This document shows positions 30,635 through 42,010 of a stretch of DNA of 64,000 nucleotides, piece after piece. The stretch comes from Agapanthus africanus (Eukaryota > Streptophyta > Magnoliopsida > Asparagales > Amaryllidaceae): contig CM057338.1 of assembly GCA_030015575.1 (NCBI GenBank), forward strand, positions 135,805,546 to 135,869,545. The letters are read 5' to 3'. Position 1 is the first letter of the stretch; the number at the start of each line of letters is the position of its first letter. The translations under genes were made by a program, and so were the position numbers. The notes beneath the pieces are model-generated. The model was not told the DNA's origin. It was given only the letters and a program-made list of their open reading frames with translations, and ran no database searches.

Positions 30635-33154
30635 ATGGCTTCTAGCTGCACCAACTGCAATAACAACTCCCGCTCTGTCCCATTTGGAGGAGTAACCAAT
30701 GGGCCCCAAGCGGCCTTCATCTTCTCAATGCCGGTGGAACAGGGGACACAGGCCACCACTGGATTGTTCTTCGGGGCCATACTCCCGCCAATGAGCTTCA
30801 AAGCTCTAGTGCCGTCATAGGAAGCTCCAAAGAAGTCGATCTTCGATCGGCTTGCAACTTCCGCGGCCCTTCTCAACGGATCGTCCAAGTCTACTGCCTC
30901 AGTCTTTGAAGATGCTCGCAATACCAGAGAAGGCTATCCCAACTCCTGCTGTAAGTGAAGTCTTCCAAACTATTCCCCTACTCGAAAGTCGGCCTTTGAC
31001 AGGTTGACCATTCCTTCCCAGCGGATGTCAATCTTTGACAGGCTGGCGCCAATAATAGCCTATCCTCAAAGCAGGGGGCATGATGAAGCTACTCCGACGA
31101 TAGAGATGATCCCGGCTACACGACATGCTCGACGTCATCACTAGCACCGAGTGAGGAAAACTGGGGGCAGTTCCCCTTCTGGACTTACCCCATAAGCTCT
31201 AATGGTGGAAGTTGATGCTGCTGCTCCAACTTGGAACAGCTTTGAGCCACTCAGGAGGGTACGCAAGAACTCTCCAACTGCCGTATTAAAAAGGTCTCCT
31301 CCGCCTGCGGAGAACATCACAAAGGTAAAGCCTGAACAGCCCCCTCAGCGGTTGTCCTCCAAAATCCACATGGTCTGGTGGAGAGTCCAAGACTCTATAA
31401 TCGAAAAAGACTACTCCCGCCGACTGAAGAAAATCTGGTAAGAGAAGGACCATCCCGTCGTACCATAGAAGGTATCATCTGCATGGGTGCCTATTGCAAC
31501 AGCCCCCTCAATTTTGACCGCCCACAAAAGGAGAAAGCCGGAGAAGATTTCCGTGCCTGCGGCGAATTTCAAGGGCACTGGGCCCAAACGCCCCAAGTCT
31601 GGGGGCATGGTAGTGCACACCGTTTATATGGATTCCAGAAAAGAGGAAAGCCGTGCTTCTAGGGGTCATCAACCACTTACATGATCAGTAACTAAGGCTC
31701 AAGAGCAATAACAGAAACTCCAAGAGATGCTGACGAAGATGGCCGCACTCACTAGGCAGAAAGAAAGCCCAGAAGTATCGTCGGATCAACGCCAGGAGCA
31801 GGAAACCGACACCGAGTTCCTCCGATGAATGCTCGAAAAGAAAAATAAAGAAGCCGCGGAACAAATGGCTAACATAAAAAAAAATGGCACTCCTGCTCCA
31901 AGATATGGTGGGGATGATGATCCAGCCGGACCCTCCAGCCGAAGATCCCCCAATAATCATTGAAGACGACAGAGGGGAAACATCGAACCCTCTTCCGGCT
32001 TTATCAACAACCAGGGAGGAGATGATCTCGAAAGCTGTGCTTGATGACTACATAGATCAACAAATATGAGCTCATCGGGCAAGCGAAGCTGCCGGCCAAG
32101 TCATCAGAACTAGGCGACCCTATCCAAGCTGGTACGATCAAATTAAGTACCCGCTAGGATACACGATTCCAAAATTTCACGTGTATAAAAAGACATGCAA
32201 TCCCCATCAGCACGTCGTTCAGTTCAGGGCTCTGTGTGGCAATACAGGAGGCGACGACAAATTGCTACTTCGCCAGTTCATCGGCAGCTTAGCGGAGACG
32301 GCATTTGAATGGTACTCAGAGCTTCCGAATGACTCCATCAAAACATTCACAGAAATGGAGTTGCTATTCACCTAGCGTTCCGCAAGCGCCAGCGAACGCA
32401 CCCTGATCACAGCATTAATCAATGCTAGGGTGAAGCCAGGAGAGACCTGGGTTCAGTATGCAATTCGGTGGCGGAACCTATGGTCGAGATGCGAACAACG
32501 CATAGAAGAAGCTCCTGCCATGGGCATGTTCGTAGGGACCTTTGATCCGCAGGCAACAATATCCCAATTTATGATGTTCTTCAAGCCAACCACTTTCCAA
32601 GCCTTGATCGACATGCTGGCCCAAATGAACCAGATGGACCATAGACCGTCCTAAAAAACGGAGCTTCGAAATGAAAAGGGTAAAGGGAAAGCTACCTTCA
32701 TCACCAGCGCTCAGCAGCAACTGAGTGATCTAAAACCAGCTGCTCGCCAGAATGATAAACCGCGATCACTCGAAGAAAAGTTGAGACGTCCTTACTCATT
32801 TCCTTGGGATAAAATGAGAAGGCTGTTCGAACTGGCGATACGCAACAAGCTTATCACTCTACCGGATCCGAGATGCCCACTGCAACCGGGCGATGTCAAC
32901 AATCCCAATTACTGTCCCTACCACCGAATAGTGGGCCACCCAATCGAAGATTGCTTCGTCTTCAAAAACCGAGTTGAGGACCAGTACCAACAGGGCAGGT
33001 TCGCGTTGTCTGAAAACTGGAGGGTAAACCCGCCACAACAGCACGCTACTAAAAAGGTGGACACGCCGGGGGCATCGTGCTCATTTATAGAGGAAGCTCC
33101 ATGGGAAGTTGTCCTTTCAGCTAAGACCAAAAGAATGCTGAAGGATCTTTAAGC
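30635..33154 (+). pseudogene. T1 gag
   Basis: The likely start is ATG 30635 (MASSCTNCNNNS). One frame continues, through stops, to about 31930 and includes a Gln/Glu/Lys-rich coiled-coil-like part (31700-31870). A frameshift then leads to the capsid domain 31884-32654: PYPSWYDQIKYPLGYTIPKF, CGNTGGDDKLLLRQFIGSLAETAFEWYSELP, and the R-W-x-N-L-W-SRC region. After a stop it runs into 32781-33152 with the zinc-knuckle-like NYCPYHRIVGHPIEDCFVFK. T2 gag aligns over the same domains. Confidence 0.8.
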
Positions 33155-34437
33155 ATGCCTGGCAATCAGGTGGAAAAGCCCGCTAGAGCCCTAGATCATT
33201 GAGGGGATACTGAAACCGTACCCAACATCGGGAATTGGTAACGATGGACAAAGCACCCAGGCCCAGCTATCGAAGTTCGTTTTAGGCCCAAGGGGTCAGC
33301 GTATTAACGGATATGGATATGGATTGAGAGTTTCACCTACTTGGTCTTCGAAGAAGAAGAAGAAGGCCAAGAAGCCTGTGCAGCTCGATGACAATCGTAC
33401 AGGTCTGCAAAAGTACATCGACGCACTGGAGGAATATAACCAGAAAGCACGAACCCCGGTCACACTCCAAGAGTTTCTCAATCATATCCTTGAGAGCGGA
33501 GATAATGACATTGACGACGGAGATGACCGTCAGAAGAACCCGAGGATTATGTGGCAAGTTGTCACATGATCTCTCATTCATCAGTAAATGACGAAGAAGC
33601 TCACTCAGCGTCAGAAGATAATATAGAAGAGCTGGGGGCAGAATCGGTGCCAAAATCCTTAGAACTGTCAGATGAGATGATTGACATGCTGCTGAACGAA
33701 GCCCGTCAGAAGAGCAAAGCTGATCAAGAGCATGAAATGGACATATTCGAAATGGTCAGGCGTCGGCATCAAGCTGAAGAAGTCATGGTAGGGATGAGTC
33801 GCATATCACTCCAACCAAATTGAAGCACGCCCGCGGCAGACAAAAGAAGGCTTAAGACAAGAAAACGGTTCACTAAAGCCCTGTCAAAGGGAATGAAACT
33901 GCCACCTTTCAAAGAAAATATTCCCGGGGATACGTACCTTGATGAAGCGGACGTTCATCTGAGCTACTGCTTGTACCATCAGAAGGTTACACATCCTACA
34001 GAAGAATGCATGGCCTTCAAGAAATGGTGGCAAGGATACGTTGCTCACAGACAACATTTCAAGCGGTTGAAACGCAAAACTCAGCGGGTGCAGAGAAATG
34101 CGACAAATGAGCACAAAAGAACTGCCGACAACTAACACATGGTTGATACCAGAGGATCGCAAGTTCTCACATTCAGAAGCGATTCTGACGAAGAAGTAGG
34201 CCTCGGCCCTCTCTTCAAAGAATCTACCTAAGGAAAAGATGAAGAGATAAAGAACTGTGAGAATATTCAGCTGCGTAAACGTACGTTGCCCGAAAAGAAT
34301 CTCGGACCCACAAACAAGTGATCAAACAAAAAGGATAAGGGGAAGAAAAAAGTCCCTGAGGATATCGCCCTCGATGACCGAGTCGTCGAAAAGCTTGCAG
34401 CCAAGGACCCGCCTAAGAAAAACATAGTAGATTACAA
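33155..34437 (+). pseudogene. T1 gag-protease spacer with a second CYH-H-C motif
   Basis: Charged, low-complexity coding remnant typical of Tat elements. 33324-33569 has a Lys-run and an acidic tail; 33551-33823 is acidic and helix-prone. 33893-34135 holds a second zinc-like module, SYCLYHQKVTHPTEECMAFK. Frames shift at about 33560. Specific function is unknown. Confidence 0.6.
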
Positions 34438-35667
34438 TGTCCTGGCACACTTGAGGAAGATACCCTCACAGCTAAGCGTTTTGGATGCCCTTCTGTTATC
34501 TAAAGAACTACGAGATTCTCTGATCAGGGCATTACAAAAGCCCGAGCGGTTTCAAGCTTTCCTTGCCGAAGAAAAGATGAAGGACGAGCCGGAAGAAGTT
34601 CACACAGCCGACATTACCTTCAGCGATGAAGACCTCCTCCTCGGAACGTGCGAGCAGAATCGTCCCCTTTATGTCACCGGGTACTGCCATGACATCAAGA
34701 TAGGGAAGATCTTAGTTGACAATGGGTCCTCTGTCAACCTCCTAAATGTGAGGGTGCTAAAAGAAATCTGCAAGAGCGTTCAGCACCTCGCTCGGGGTAA
34801 AATCACCATCTCCGGGTTTGACTCCCAGTCATCATGGACGCTCGGATCTGTAATACTGACATTACGCTTTGGGCTGCTCGTCATTGACATCAAATTTCAT
34901 GTCATTAACGCCAAGACCTGCTACAACGCTTTTCTCGGCAGGCCTTAGTTACACGATTACAACATCATCCCTTCTATACAACATCAGTATATGAAGTATT
35001 TCAAAGATGGTCTTGAGTATACCGTGACGGGGGAACTAAACCCATTCTCCGTAAATGAAGTCCGAAAGTACGAAGATGCAAAGTATTTCCTACCTGACTT
35101 TGAAGACACGGAAAGATGCTATAAACCGGAGAATAAGCAAAAAGCTATCACCACTATTCCGGTCTTCGGGAGCGATACCGAGGAGGAAGAAGAGATAGTC
35201 TATTCGGGGCTGCCCCAATGCAACAGGCCGGGACCATCTACCCTTATTTTGGTCTTTGGCAGTAACTCTGAAGAAGAAGTCAACGCAGTGTTCTCGGTCC
35301 GTCCATCAATGCAGGCCCTCAGTGGAGATGATCAGAGTTTGCAAATCGCCACGATTCCGCGGCAGCACTATAGAGAGCTTGATGCGCTTGAGACATATAG
35401 TGTGCAAGAGCTGCAGACATTCTACGTCCCTCCCAGGCGAAGAGGTGAAAAGGCGATCCTATTATATCGATCCATGGAGACTAAAATCAATAGAGAAGTC
35501 TGGCATGGTGCCAATTTTGCGCTCGATAGGCTCCAACCCATCCGTCTGCCCAGATACTACACGGAGGGATTGAAAAGGTTATTAAGATGCCAAGGCATAC
35601 CATTCAAACAGATTCCTCGACAAGCTAAGTTCTACAACAGGATTTGGAACGTCCCCGGAACTTAGCG
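34438..35667 (+). pseudogene. T1 aspartic protease and downstream spacer
   Basis: In one frame with stops. HLRKIPSQLSVLDALLLSKELR precedes the protease, whose active site reads GKILVDNGSSVNLL. Tat-group proteases often have Asn or Gly where retroviral ones have Ser/Thr, so DNGS is not by itself damage. AFLGRP is followed by a stop where a Trp is usual (TGG to TAG), then LHDYNIIPS. The remainder to 35667 is an acidic spacer before RT. Confidence 0.78.
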
Positions 35668-36470
35668 AAAATTCCCCAACGGAAAAATGGAAATGATCAG
35701 TCTTGGATATGTCCAATCCAAGAAACGGGAGCAATCCCATGGCTGCCATGTCATAAATGACCTCGATAAAGAAGGGGGTGATCTTTTAAAAGACGATGAC
35801 GTTGAACCAGAATGAGGTCCTGCCATAAAAATGCCGAGTCCGTCGTTTGAAGAACATATGGACAATCTAGTAAGGGAAGCGAGTCAAAAGGTTTAGAATG
35901 ACCACAGCCGCAAAATGGCCATTTACGAGAAAGCCAAGACGCAACGCCTCCTTTAGCAGGCTACGGAAAATGACAATGCCCTTCACCGTCATCCCGCCAT
36001 GCATTCCCAAGACAAGAAAAAGGCCCGACGCGGAGGCAAAAACAAGTAAAGAATGGAAAAAACGTTCGACGGCGGCAAACCGGATCCAAAAGGCCACGCG
36101 ATCGAGAAAAGGTCAGCCGGAATCCATCTCTTATGAAAAAGATAGGTCGAGCATATTCTTTCCCTTAAGACAAGATAAGGAGAATCTTTGACCTTGTCAT
36201 GAAACATCAAATGATGACACTCCCGGAGTTTCGGCATCTCGATCAAGCAAACGAGGTTCATCACCCGGATTATTGCTCCTATCACCGAGCGATAGGACAT
36301 CCTCTCGAAGACTGCTTCACCTTCAAAAACTGAGTCGAAGACCAATATCAGCAAGGCAGCTTTACTCTATCCAACAATTGGAGGGTAGCCGCACCACAAA
36401 AGCATGTGCCAAAAGCAACGTATATGGCGAGAGTAGAACCAGATCACATCGGTCATGGAAACGATCTCGT
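35668..36470 (+). pseudogene. T1 protease-RT spacer with a third CYH-H-C motif
   Basis: Several frames with stops. 35680-36190 is a Lys-rich charged stretch. From 36190 a different frame reads LPEFRHLDQ and then HHPDYCSYHRAIGHPLEDCF. The segment after it (VEDQYQQGSFTLSNNWRVA) repeats the one after the first copy (VEDQYQQGRFALSENWRVN). This indicates that a piece of the gag C-terminus has been duplicated into the spacer. Confidence 0.65.
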
Positions 36471-37328
36471 ACCTGTCACGTGATAACGCTGTCGGAAGAA
36501 GGAGTGCACGAGAATATAGACGACCTCTCCTGGTGCTTCAAAAATGAAGATGAAGATGAGTTGATCTCAGAATTTCCACCAGCGCCAAAAGAAATGGAAG
36601 ATGGGATACAAACCACGGCAGACAACCTGAAAAAAATCGACTTGGGGATGGCAAACGACCCGCGACCAACATTCGTCAGTGAGCAGCTGTCTAAAGAGCA
36701 GGTGGCTACGCTAAAAGATGTACTCATGCAGTATAAAGACTGCTTCGCATGGAACTATTCCGAGATGCCGGGACTAGATCCAGAAATAGCTGTGTATAAA
36801 TTAGCGATATCTCCGGACGTCAAGCCAGTCAAACAAGCACCAAGAAGAATGCAGCTCGAACTTGAAATGAGTATCGCCGAAGTCAAGAAGCTAATCGACT
36901 CTAGCTTCATCCAAGAAGTTCAATACCCCAACTGGATTGCCAACATTATCCCAGTGATGAAGAAAAATGGGACGGTGCGCATCTGCGTGGATTTCCGGGA
37001 CCTCAATAAAGCTTGCCCGAAGGATGATTTTCCCGTACCGGTTACCGAGTTGATGATAGATAACACTTCCACTCACGAGGTCTTCTCCTTCATGGACAGA
37101 TCATCGGGGTACAATCAAATAAAGATGCATCCTGAAGACAAGAAGCATACCGCTTTCCGGACTCCTCTGGGTATATTCTGCTACAAAGTGATGCTTTTCG
37201 GTCTGAAGAACGCTGGCGCTACCTATCAGAGGGCCATGAAAAAGATTTTCGATGACCTCATACATGAAATCGTCGAATGCTATATCGATGACCTCGTAGT
37301 GAAAAGCAAATCGTACGAGGAACACTGA
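36471..37328 (+). pseudogene. T1 reverse transcriptase
   Basis: The longest clean T1 stretch. Order: VLMQYKDCFAWNYSEMPG, APRRMQLELEMSI, WIANIIPVMKKNGTVRICVDF, FSFMDRSSGYNQIKM (first catalytic Asp), TPLGIFCYKVMLFGLKNAGA and VECYIDDLVVKS (YIDD intact). It ends in TGA at 37326-37328 where LKIVFQRL continues in the same frame. The N-terminal joint needs a frameshift near 36475. Confidence 0.9.
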
Positions 37329-38000
37329 GAGCATTTGAAAATAGTGTTCCAACGTCTTCATAAGTATAACCTCAAGATGAATCCTCTGAAATGCGCATTC
37401 GGAGTCTCCTCAGGCAAATATCAAGGGTTCATCATACGACGCCGGGGAATCGAAATAGATCCATCAAAGATCAAGGCGATTATGGAAATGCCCACTCCAA
37501 GAACTTTAAAACAATTGCGATCTCTACAAGGAAAGCTCGCGTATATCCGATTGTTCATAGCCAACCTTTCCGGAAAATGCCATCCCTACAGTCACCTGAT
37601 GAAGAAGGGAACCACGTTCGTTTGGGATCGTAAATGCTAAAGTGCACTAGACAAAATCAAGCAATACCTACAGAATCCGCCGGTATTGACCGCACCGGTC
37701 AAGGCAAAGCCCCTCATCCTGTACACAACCGCCCTTGATGGTTCTTTGGGCGCGCTATAGGCACAGGAGAACGACCAAAGGAAAGAGAGAGCCCTCTACT
37801 ATTTGAGTCGAGTTCTTCTGGGGGCAGAAAACAACTACTCCCCTATCGAAAAACCCTACCTGGTGTTAATCTTCGCGATAACGAAGCTCAGACACTATAC
37901 TTTGGCGCATGAGGTCCATCTCATATCAAAGGTGGATCCTCTCAAGTATTTAATGTTAAGAGCCATACTAACAGGATGACTCGCTAAATGGGCCCTCCTC
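37329..38000 (+). pseudogene. T1 RT thumb and first RNase H
   Basis: Same frame as RT with three stops. LKMNPLKCAFGVSSGKYQGF, LRSLQGKLAYIRLFIANL, KAKPLILYTTALDGSLGAL (RNase H first Asp replaced in this segment), then ALYYLSRVLLGAENNYSPIEK and LRHYTLAHEVHLISKVDPLKY. This is the degenerate retroviral-type RNase H that Tat elements keep beside a second one. Confidence 0.78.
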
Positions 38001-38700
38001 TTGATGGAGTTCTCGATAATCTATCGACCCTTTAAGGCAGTGAAAGGCCAAGCCATCGCCGACTTCCTCGCTGAGCATCCGATACCTGGCGACTCACCTT
38101 TAAATTGCGAACTGCCAGACGAGCACGCGTTTGACACGATCGATGGGGAGAAAGGAGTGAGTGATACCCGATGGAAACTCTGTTTCGATGGAGCATCTTC
38201 CGTGAAGAAGCGACAGCACAACACCCCCATAATCAAATCTGGGGTAGGCCTTATCTTCGTGACTCCGCAAGGAAGGATAATGCGCTTTGCCTTTTCTTTA
38301 ACAGAGCCGAGGACAAACAATGAAGTAGAATATGAGGCTTTGATAGCAGGTCTTGAGTTCGCTGTCGACATGGGAATCGAAAACCTCCTTATATACGGAT
38401 ATTCCCAGCTGGTCGTTAGCCAAGTAAACGTTGACTATCAGACATGCAAGCCAGAGTTGGTAAAATATGGCAAAAGAGTGCAACAGTTACTAATTCAAAT
38501 TCCCTCCTATGCCCTGGAAAGCATACCACATACAGAAAATAGCTAAGCGGATGCATTAGCCAAGCTCGCTAAAGAACTGGCTGATGAAAATCTCGATGAT
38601 GTAAGAATCGTTGTGCAGAGCCGTCGGATTCTCGCACCAGCAGAAATATCTCCAAAGTCGTCTGAAGAAAAGGATGCGACCAAGCAAACAGCCCTATAAA
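38001..38700 (+). pseudogene. T1 second, archaeal-type RNase H
   Basis: Opens with GQAIADFLAEHP, then WKLCFDGASS (first Asp), SGVGLIFVTPQGRIM, TNNEVEYEALIAGLEFA (Glu) and LIYGYSQLVVSQV. In this family the last motif normally carries GDS; here the codon at 38400-38402 is Tyr. A stop at 38544-38546 interrupts before ADALAKLAKELADE. This domain is the hallmark of Tat-group elements. Confidence 0.85.
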
Positions 38701-39971
38701 TAGAGGAACAAGAAAGGGCTAAGGATTGGAGAGAAATCTTCATAGACTACTTCAAATCCCTTCGAACACCTGAAGATGCATCCTTAAGACATCAGCTCAT
38801 GAAACGAGCTCTGTTTTTTGCCTTCGTCAATGATACTCTATATAAGAGATCGTTCGACTCTCTGTGGTTGAGATGCCTGGGACCAGAAGAAGCAAAAAGG
38901 GTCATCCAAGAAACTCACGACGGAATCTGTGGTTCTCATCAAGCTGGGCCAAAGATGAAGCTGAAGATCAAAAGAATGGGCTACTATTGGCCCACGATGA
39001 TTCAGGACTGCCTCGAATACGCGAAGCAATGCCACTCGTGCCAAATTTACGGGGACTTTATCCACCAGCATCCAAATCCGCTACACCCAATAGTGGCTAG
39101 TTGGTCGTTCGAAATGTGGGGACCGACATAATTAGGCCTAACGAACCAGCATCATCCGAAGGACATTGGTTCATATTGGTGACAACTGATTACTTCTCTA
39201 AATGGGCAGAAGCAGTACCGCTGAGAGAAGTGAAGACGGAGAACATCCACCATTTCTTCAAGACACACATCATCTATCAGTTCAGCACTCCGCGACGGAT
39301 CATCTCGGATAATGGGTTGGCCTATAGAAGTCACAGAACGCATCGCACAGCAGCATAATATAGACTGGAGATACTCTTCGGTCTATAATCCCCGAGCTAA
39401 TGGTCTAGCTGAGGCTTTCAACAAGACCTTGATGAAGATTATAAAAAAGACGGTGTCCAGAAACAAAAAGGACTGGCACGAAAAACTACATGAAGCTCTC
39501 TGGGCTTATCAGACCACGTTCAAAACGGCCACAAATACAATGCCATCCGCGTTGGTATTCGGCACAGAAGCGGTACTCCCCCTCGATATAGAGCTACCCT
39601 CTCTATGAGTGGTGGTTCATTACGAGCTAACAGACGAAGAGAATGCTCATCTTCGGCTTGAAGAGCTGGACTCCCTCGATGAAACTCGTCTCATGGTGTA
39701 GCAAAACTTAGAAGCTTACAAAGCAAAGATGACACACTCATACGAAAGATTAACTAAGCCGAGAACATTCCGCCAAGGCAAACTCGTGCTAGTTTTCAAA
39801 AGACCTATGATCCCCAATCGTGCCAAACGGGGGAAATTAGAGCCAAACTATGAGGGCCCGTACATCATAGACAAATTCTACCAAGGTGAGGCTTACTTGC
39901 TCATGGATATGCATGGCGAAAGACTTTTTCGGCCAATAAACGGCCGATTCTTGAAGAAGTGCTACGCATAA
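38701..39971 (+). pseudogene. T1 integrase
   Basis: HHCC region: THDGICGSHQAGPKM, then CLEYAKQCHSCQIYG. A frameshift near 39100 moves to FILVTTDYFSKWAEAVPL (first Asp) and RRIISDNGLAYRS (second Asp). A second shift near 39320 leads to NPRANGLAEAFNKTL (Glu) and the C-terminal part FRQGKLVLVFKRP, GPYIIDKFYQGEAYLL. It ends at TAA 39969-39971. No chromodomain is present, as expected for Tat. Confidence 0.88.
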
Positions 39972-40081
39972 CGAGTCACGACTCTGGCCAATGATAGATG
40001 ATGACGCCTATGTTCGCTCGCTATCTTCTTGAGTCAAGACTCTAAAAGTAGTATCCAACGATACCCCGTCCCAAATACGGA

Positions 40082-40375
40082 AAACAATGGACCGAAACGT
40101 CCCTAAACTAACAATGGACCGAAACGTCCCTAAACTAACAATGGACCACAATGTCATTAAACTACAATGGACCGAAATGTCCCTAAACTAATAATGGACC
40201 GAAACGTCCCTAAACTAATAACGGACCGCAACGTCCTTAAACTACAATGGACCGAAATGTCCCTAAACTAAAAACGGACCGAAACGTCCCTGAACTAATA
40301 ATGGACCGCAATGTCTTGAAACTAGCTACGGACCGTAACGTCCTTAAACTACTACGAACCGCAGCATCCTTAGGC
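40082..40375 (+). repeat. T1 3' UTR minisatellite
   Basis: About ten copies of a roughly 30-bp unit, AATGGACCGAAACGTCCCTA followed by AACTAAC. This is the same unit as at 29640-29945. Confidence 0.9.
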
Positions 40376-41685
40376 TAACACGGCAAAAAAAACGGTATGT
40401 CCATAAGCGAAATATGCACGGATGAAAACCCGAAAGTGCTCCGTGAGTAAAAACAGCAAGGCTGCCGGCGAGTTTGTGAAAACCCGAAAGGGCGCAGACT
40501 CATAAAAAATTTCCTGTGCACTTGATGGGTCCTCTCGACCTTGTAAGGAGAAAATACCCGGGTGAGATCCTTATGACTCACAAGGGAGCAAAAAACGTAG
40601 GAATCCTCATGATCCCTAAGGAGAAATTACACTTACGATATTCTCACGACTTGTAAGGAGAATTCCCCCCTATGAGACCCTCACGGCTCACAGGATTCAA
40701 AAGTATTAAGATACAGGGATCTGAACATGTTCTTAAGCCATCATATCCCCCAAACCGCCCTGCAGGCGGTCAATATTGACCCTTGTATACAATCCACGGG
40801 CATAAATAAGCATTCCCTTGCCGAGTTCCACCAATAGTGTGAAATTCTCCTATTTGATGAACAACACTTGTAGGTCCTCTCAGCTTGCAAGGAGAAAACG
40901 CTCTTGTGAGATCCTTACGACTCTCAAGAGAAAGTGTACTTAAGAGTCCTCATGACCCCTAAGGAGAAATTACAATTATGAGAACCTTACGACTCGTAGG
41001 GAGAAATACCTTTATGAGACCCTTATGGCTCATGAAGTAAAAAGCCTTAGTCGTCAATTCCCTAACCCTGCCTACTAAGCCGCCTTTGTTCTATAGCGGC
41101 GAAGGCAAATGATGATTCGCTCCTGACAACGTTCCAGTAGTAGCGATACTGATGCCTAAATCGGCAACAAATTCCAAGTCCTTTCACGGCAAATGATGAT
41201 TTGCTCCTGAAAATATTCCAGTCGCAGCGATGCTGATGCCAAGATTGGTATCAGATCTCAAGTCCATACTCGCAACAAAATCAGGGAGCCAAAAATACAT
41301 ATAAAAATAGCCGAAATGATTGGGCAACTCGCAATAAAAAGCAGCGAGTAAAAAGAAAAATAGCCGAAATGATTGGGCACTGCGAAAAATAGCCGAATGA
41401 TTGGGCAATCGCGACTTTCACGATATAAAAAGCTGAAATGATAGAGTATCGCGGAAAGAAATAAAAAAAATGATGAAACTTTTGCCCTACAGACGAGTCC
41501 ATACTGATCCCTGTATACAATCCATGAGCATAAACAAAAAGGGAACCACATTTCCCAACACACCCTGTCAAAGGGAGAGTTAGATCTCGACGGCAACATT
41601 TGCATCTCAGAAGATCAACATGGCATTCCTTCTCGACACCGCAGAAAGCGGAGAAAGTCAACCCCGACATCGCAGAAAGCAGAAA

Positions 41686-42010
41686 CAAGTCAGCCAATGA
41701 CCTCCCCGCCGGAACAATGCTCCGCTTCGGAAACATTTCATCCAATGACCTCCCCGCCGGAACAATGCTCCGTCTCGGAAACAAGTCAGCCAATGACCTC
41801 CTTGCCGGAGCAATGCTCCGTCTCAAAAATAATTCAATTCTCCGTCTCGGAAACAAGTCAGCCAATGACCTCCCCGCCGGAGCAATGCTCCATCTCGGAA
41901 ACAAGTCATCTAATGACCTCCCCGTCGGAGCAATGCTACATCTCGGAAACAAATCAGCCAATGACCTCCCCGCCGGAGCAATGCTTCGTCTTGGAAGCAA
42001 GTCAACCAAT
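41686..42010 (+). repeat. 48-bp tandem array with internal hairpin
   Basis: About six to seven copies containing AATGACCTCCCCGCC. Most hold CGGAGC-aat-GCTCCG or a close variant, a 6-bp perfect stem. The spacing 41696 to 41744 is 48 bp. E3 inserted inside the array. Confidence 0.9.

Larger units (their letters stand above)
28355..42010 (+). mobile_element. T1: Tat-type Ty3/gypsy retrotransposon, 3' LTR outside the window
   Basis: Plus-strand order: LTR, PBS, gag, protease, RT, RNase H, second RNase H, integrase, long 3' UTR with tandem repeats. RT before integrase marks Ty3/gypsy; the second (archaeal-type) RNase H and the long repeat-bearing 3' UTR mark the Tat/Ogre group. The 3' UTR is cut at 42010 by E3, so the 3' LTR is not seen. 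The left boundary at the poly-C run (28356-28365) is uncertain, since no TG start is visible there. Coding parts have many stops and several frameshifts. Confidence 0.85.
39972..42010 (+). other. T1 3' UTR, repeat-rich
   Basis: Non-coding. In order: minisatellite (40082-40375); AAGGAGAA/CTTACGACTC-type degenerate repeats (40500-41040); two copies of the GATGATTYGCTCCTG block (41111-41270); ATGATTGGGCA repeats (41310-41440); and a 48-bp tandem array (41686-42010). The motif GTATACAATCCACGGGC is at about 40774 and GTATACAATCCATGAGC at about 41511. The long frames across 41281-42051 are by-products of the 48-bp repeat. Confidence 0.8.

Noticed and set aside
30592..30921. Minus-strand frame of 109 codons over T1 gag start
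   Set aside because: It overlaps the gag frame on the other strand, which aligns in position with T2 gag; no independent evidence.
31378..31684. Separate overlapping gag frames as distinct proteins
   Set aside because: Only one frame is colinear with T2 gag; the others are shadows.
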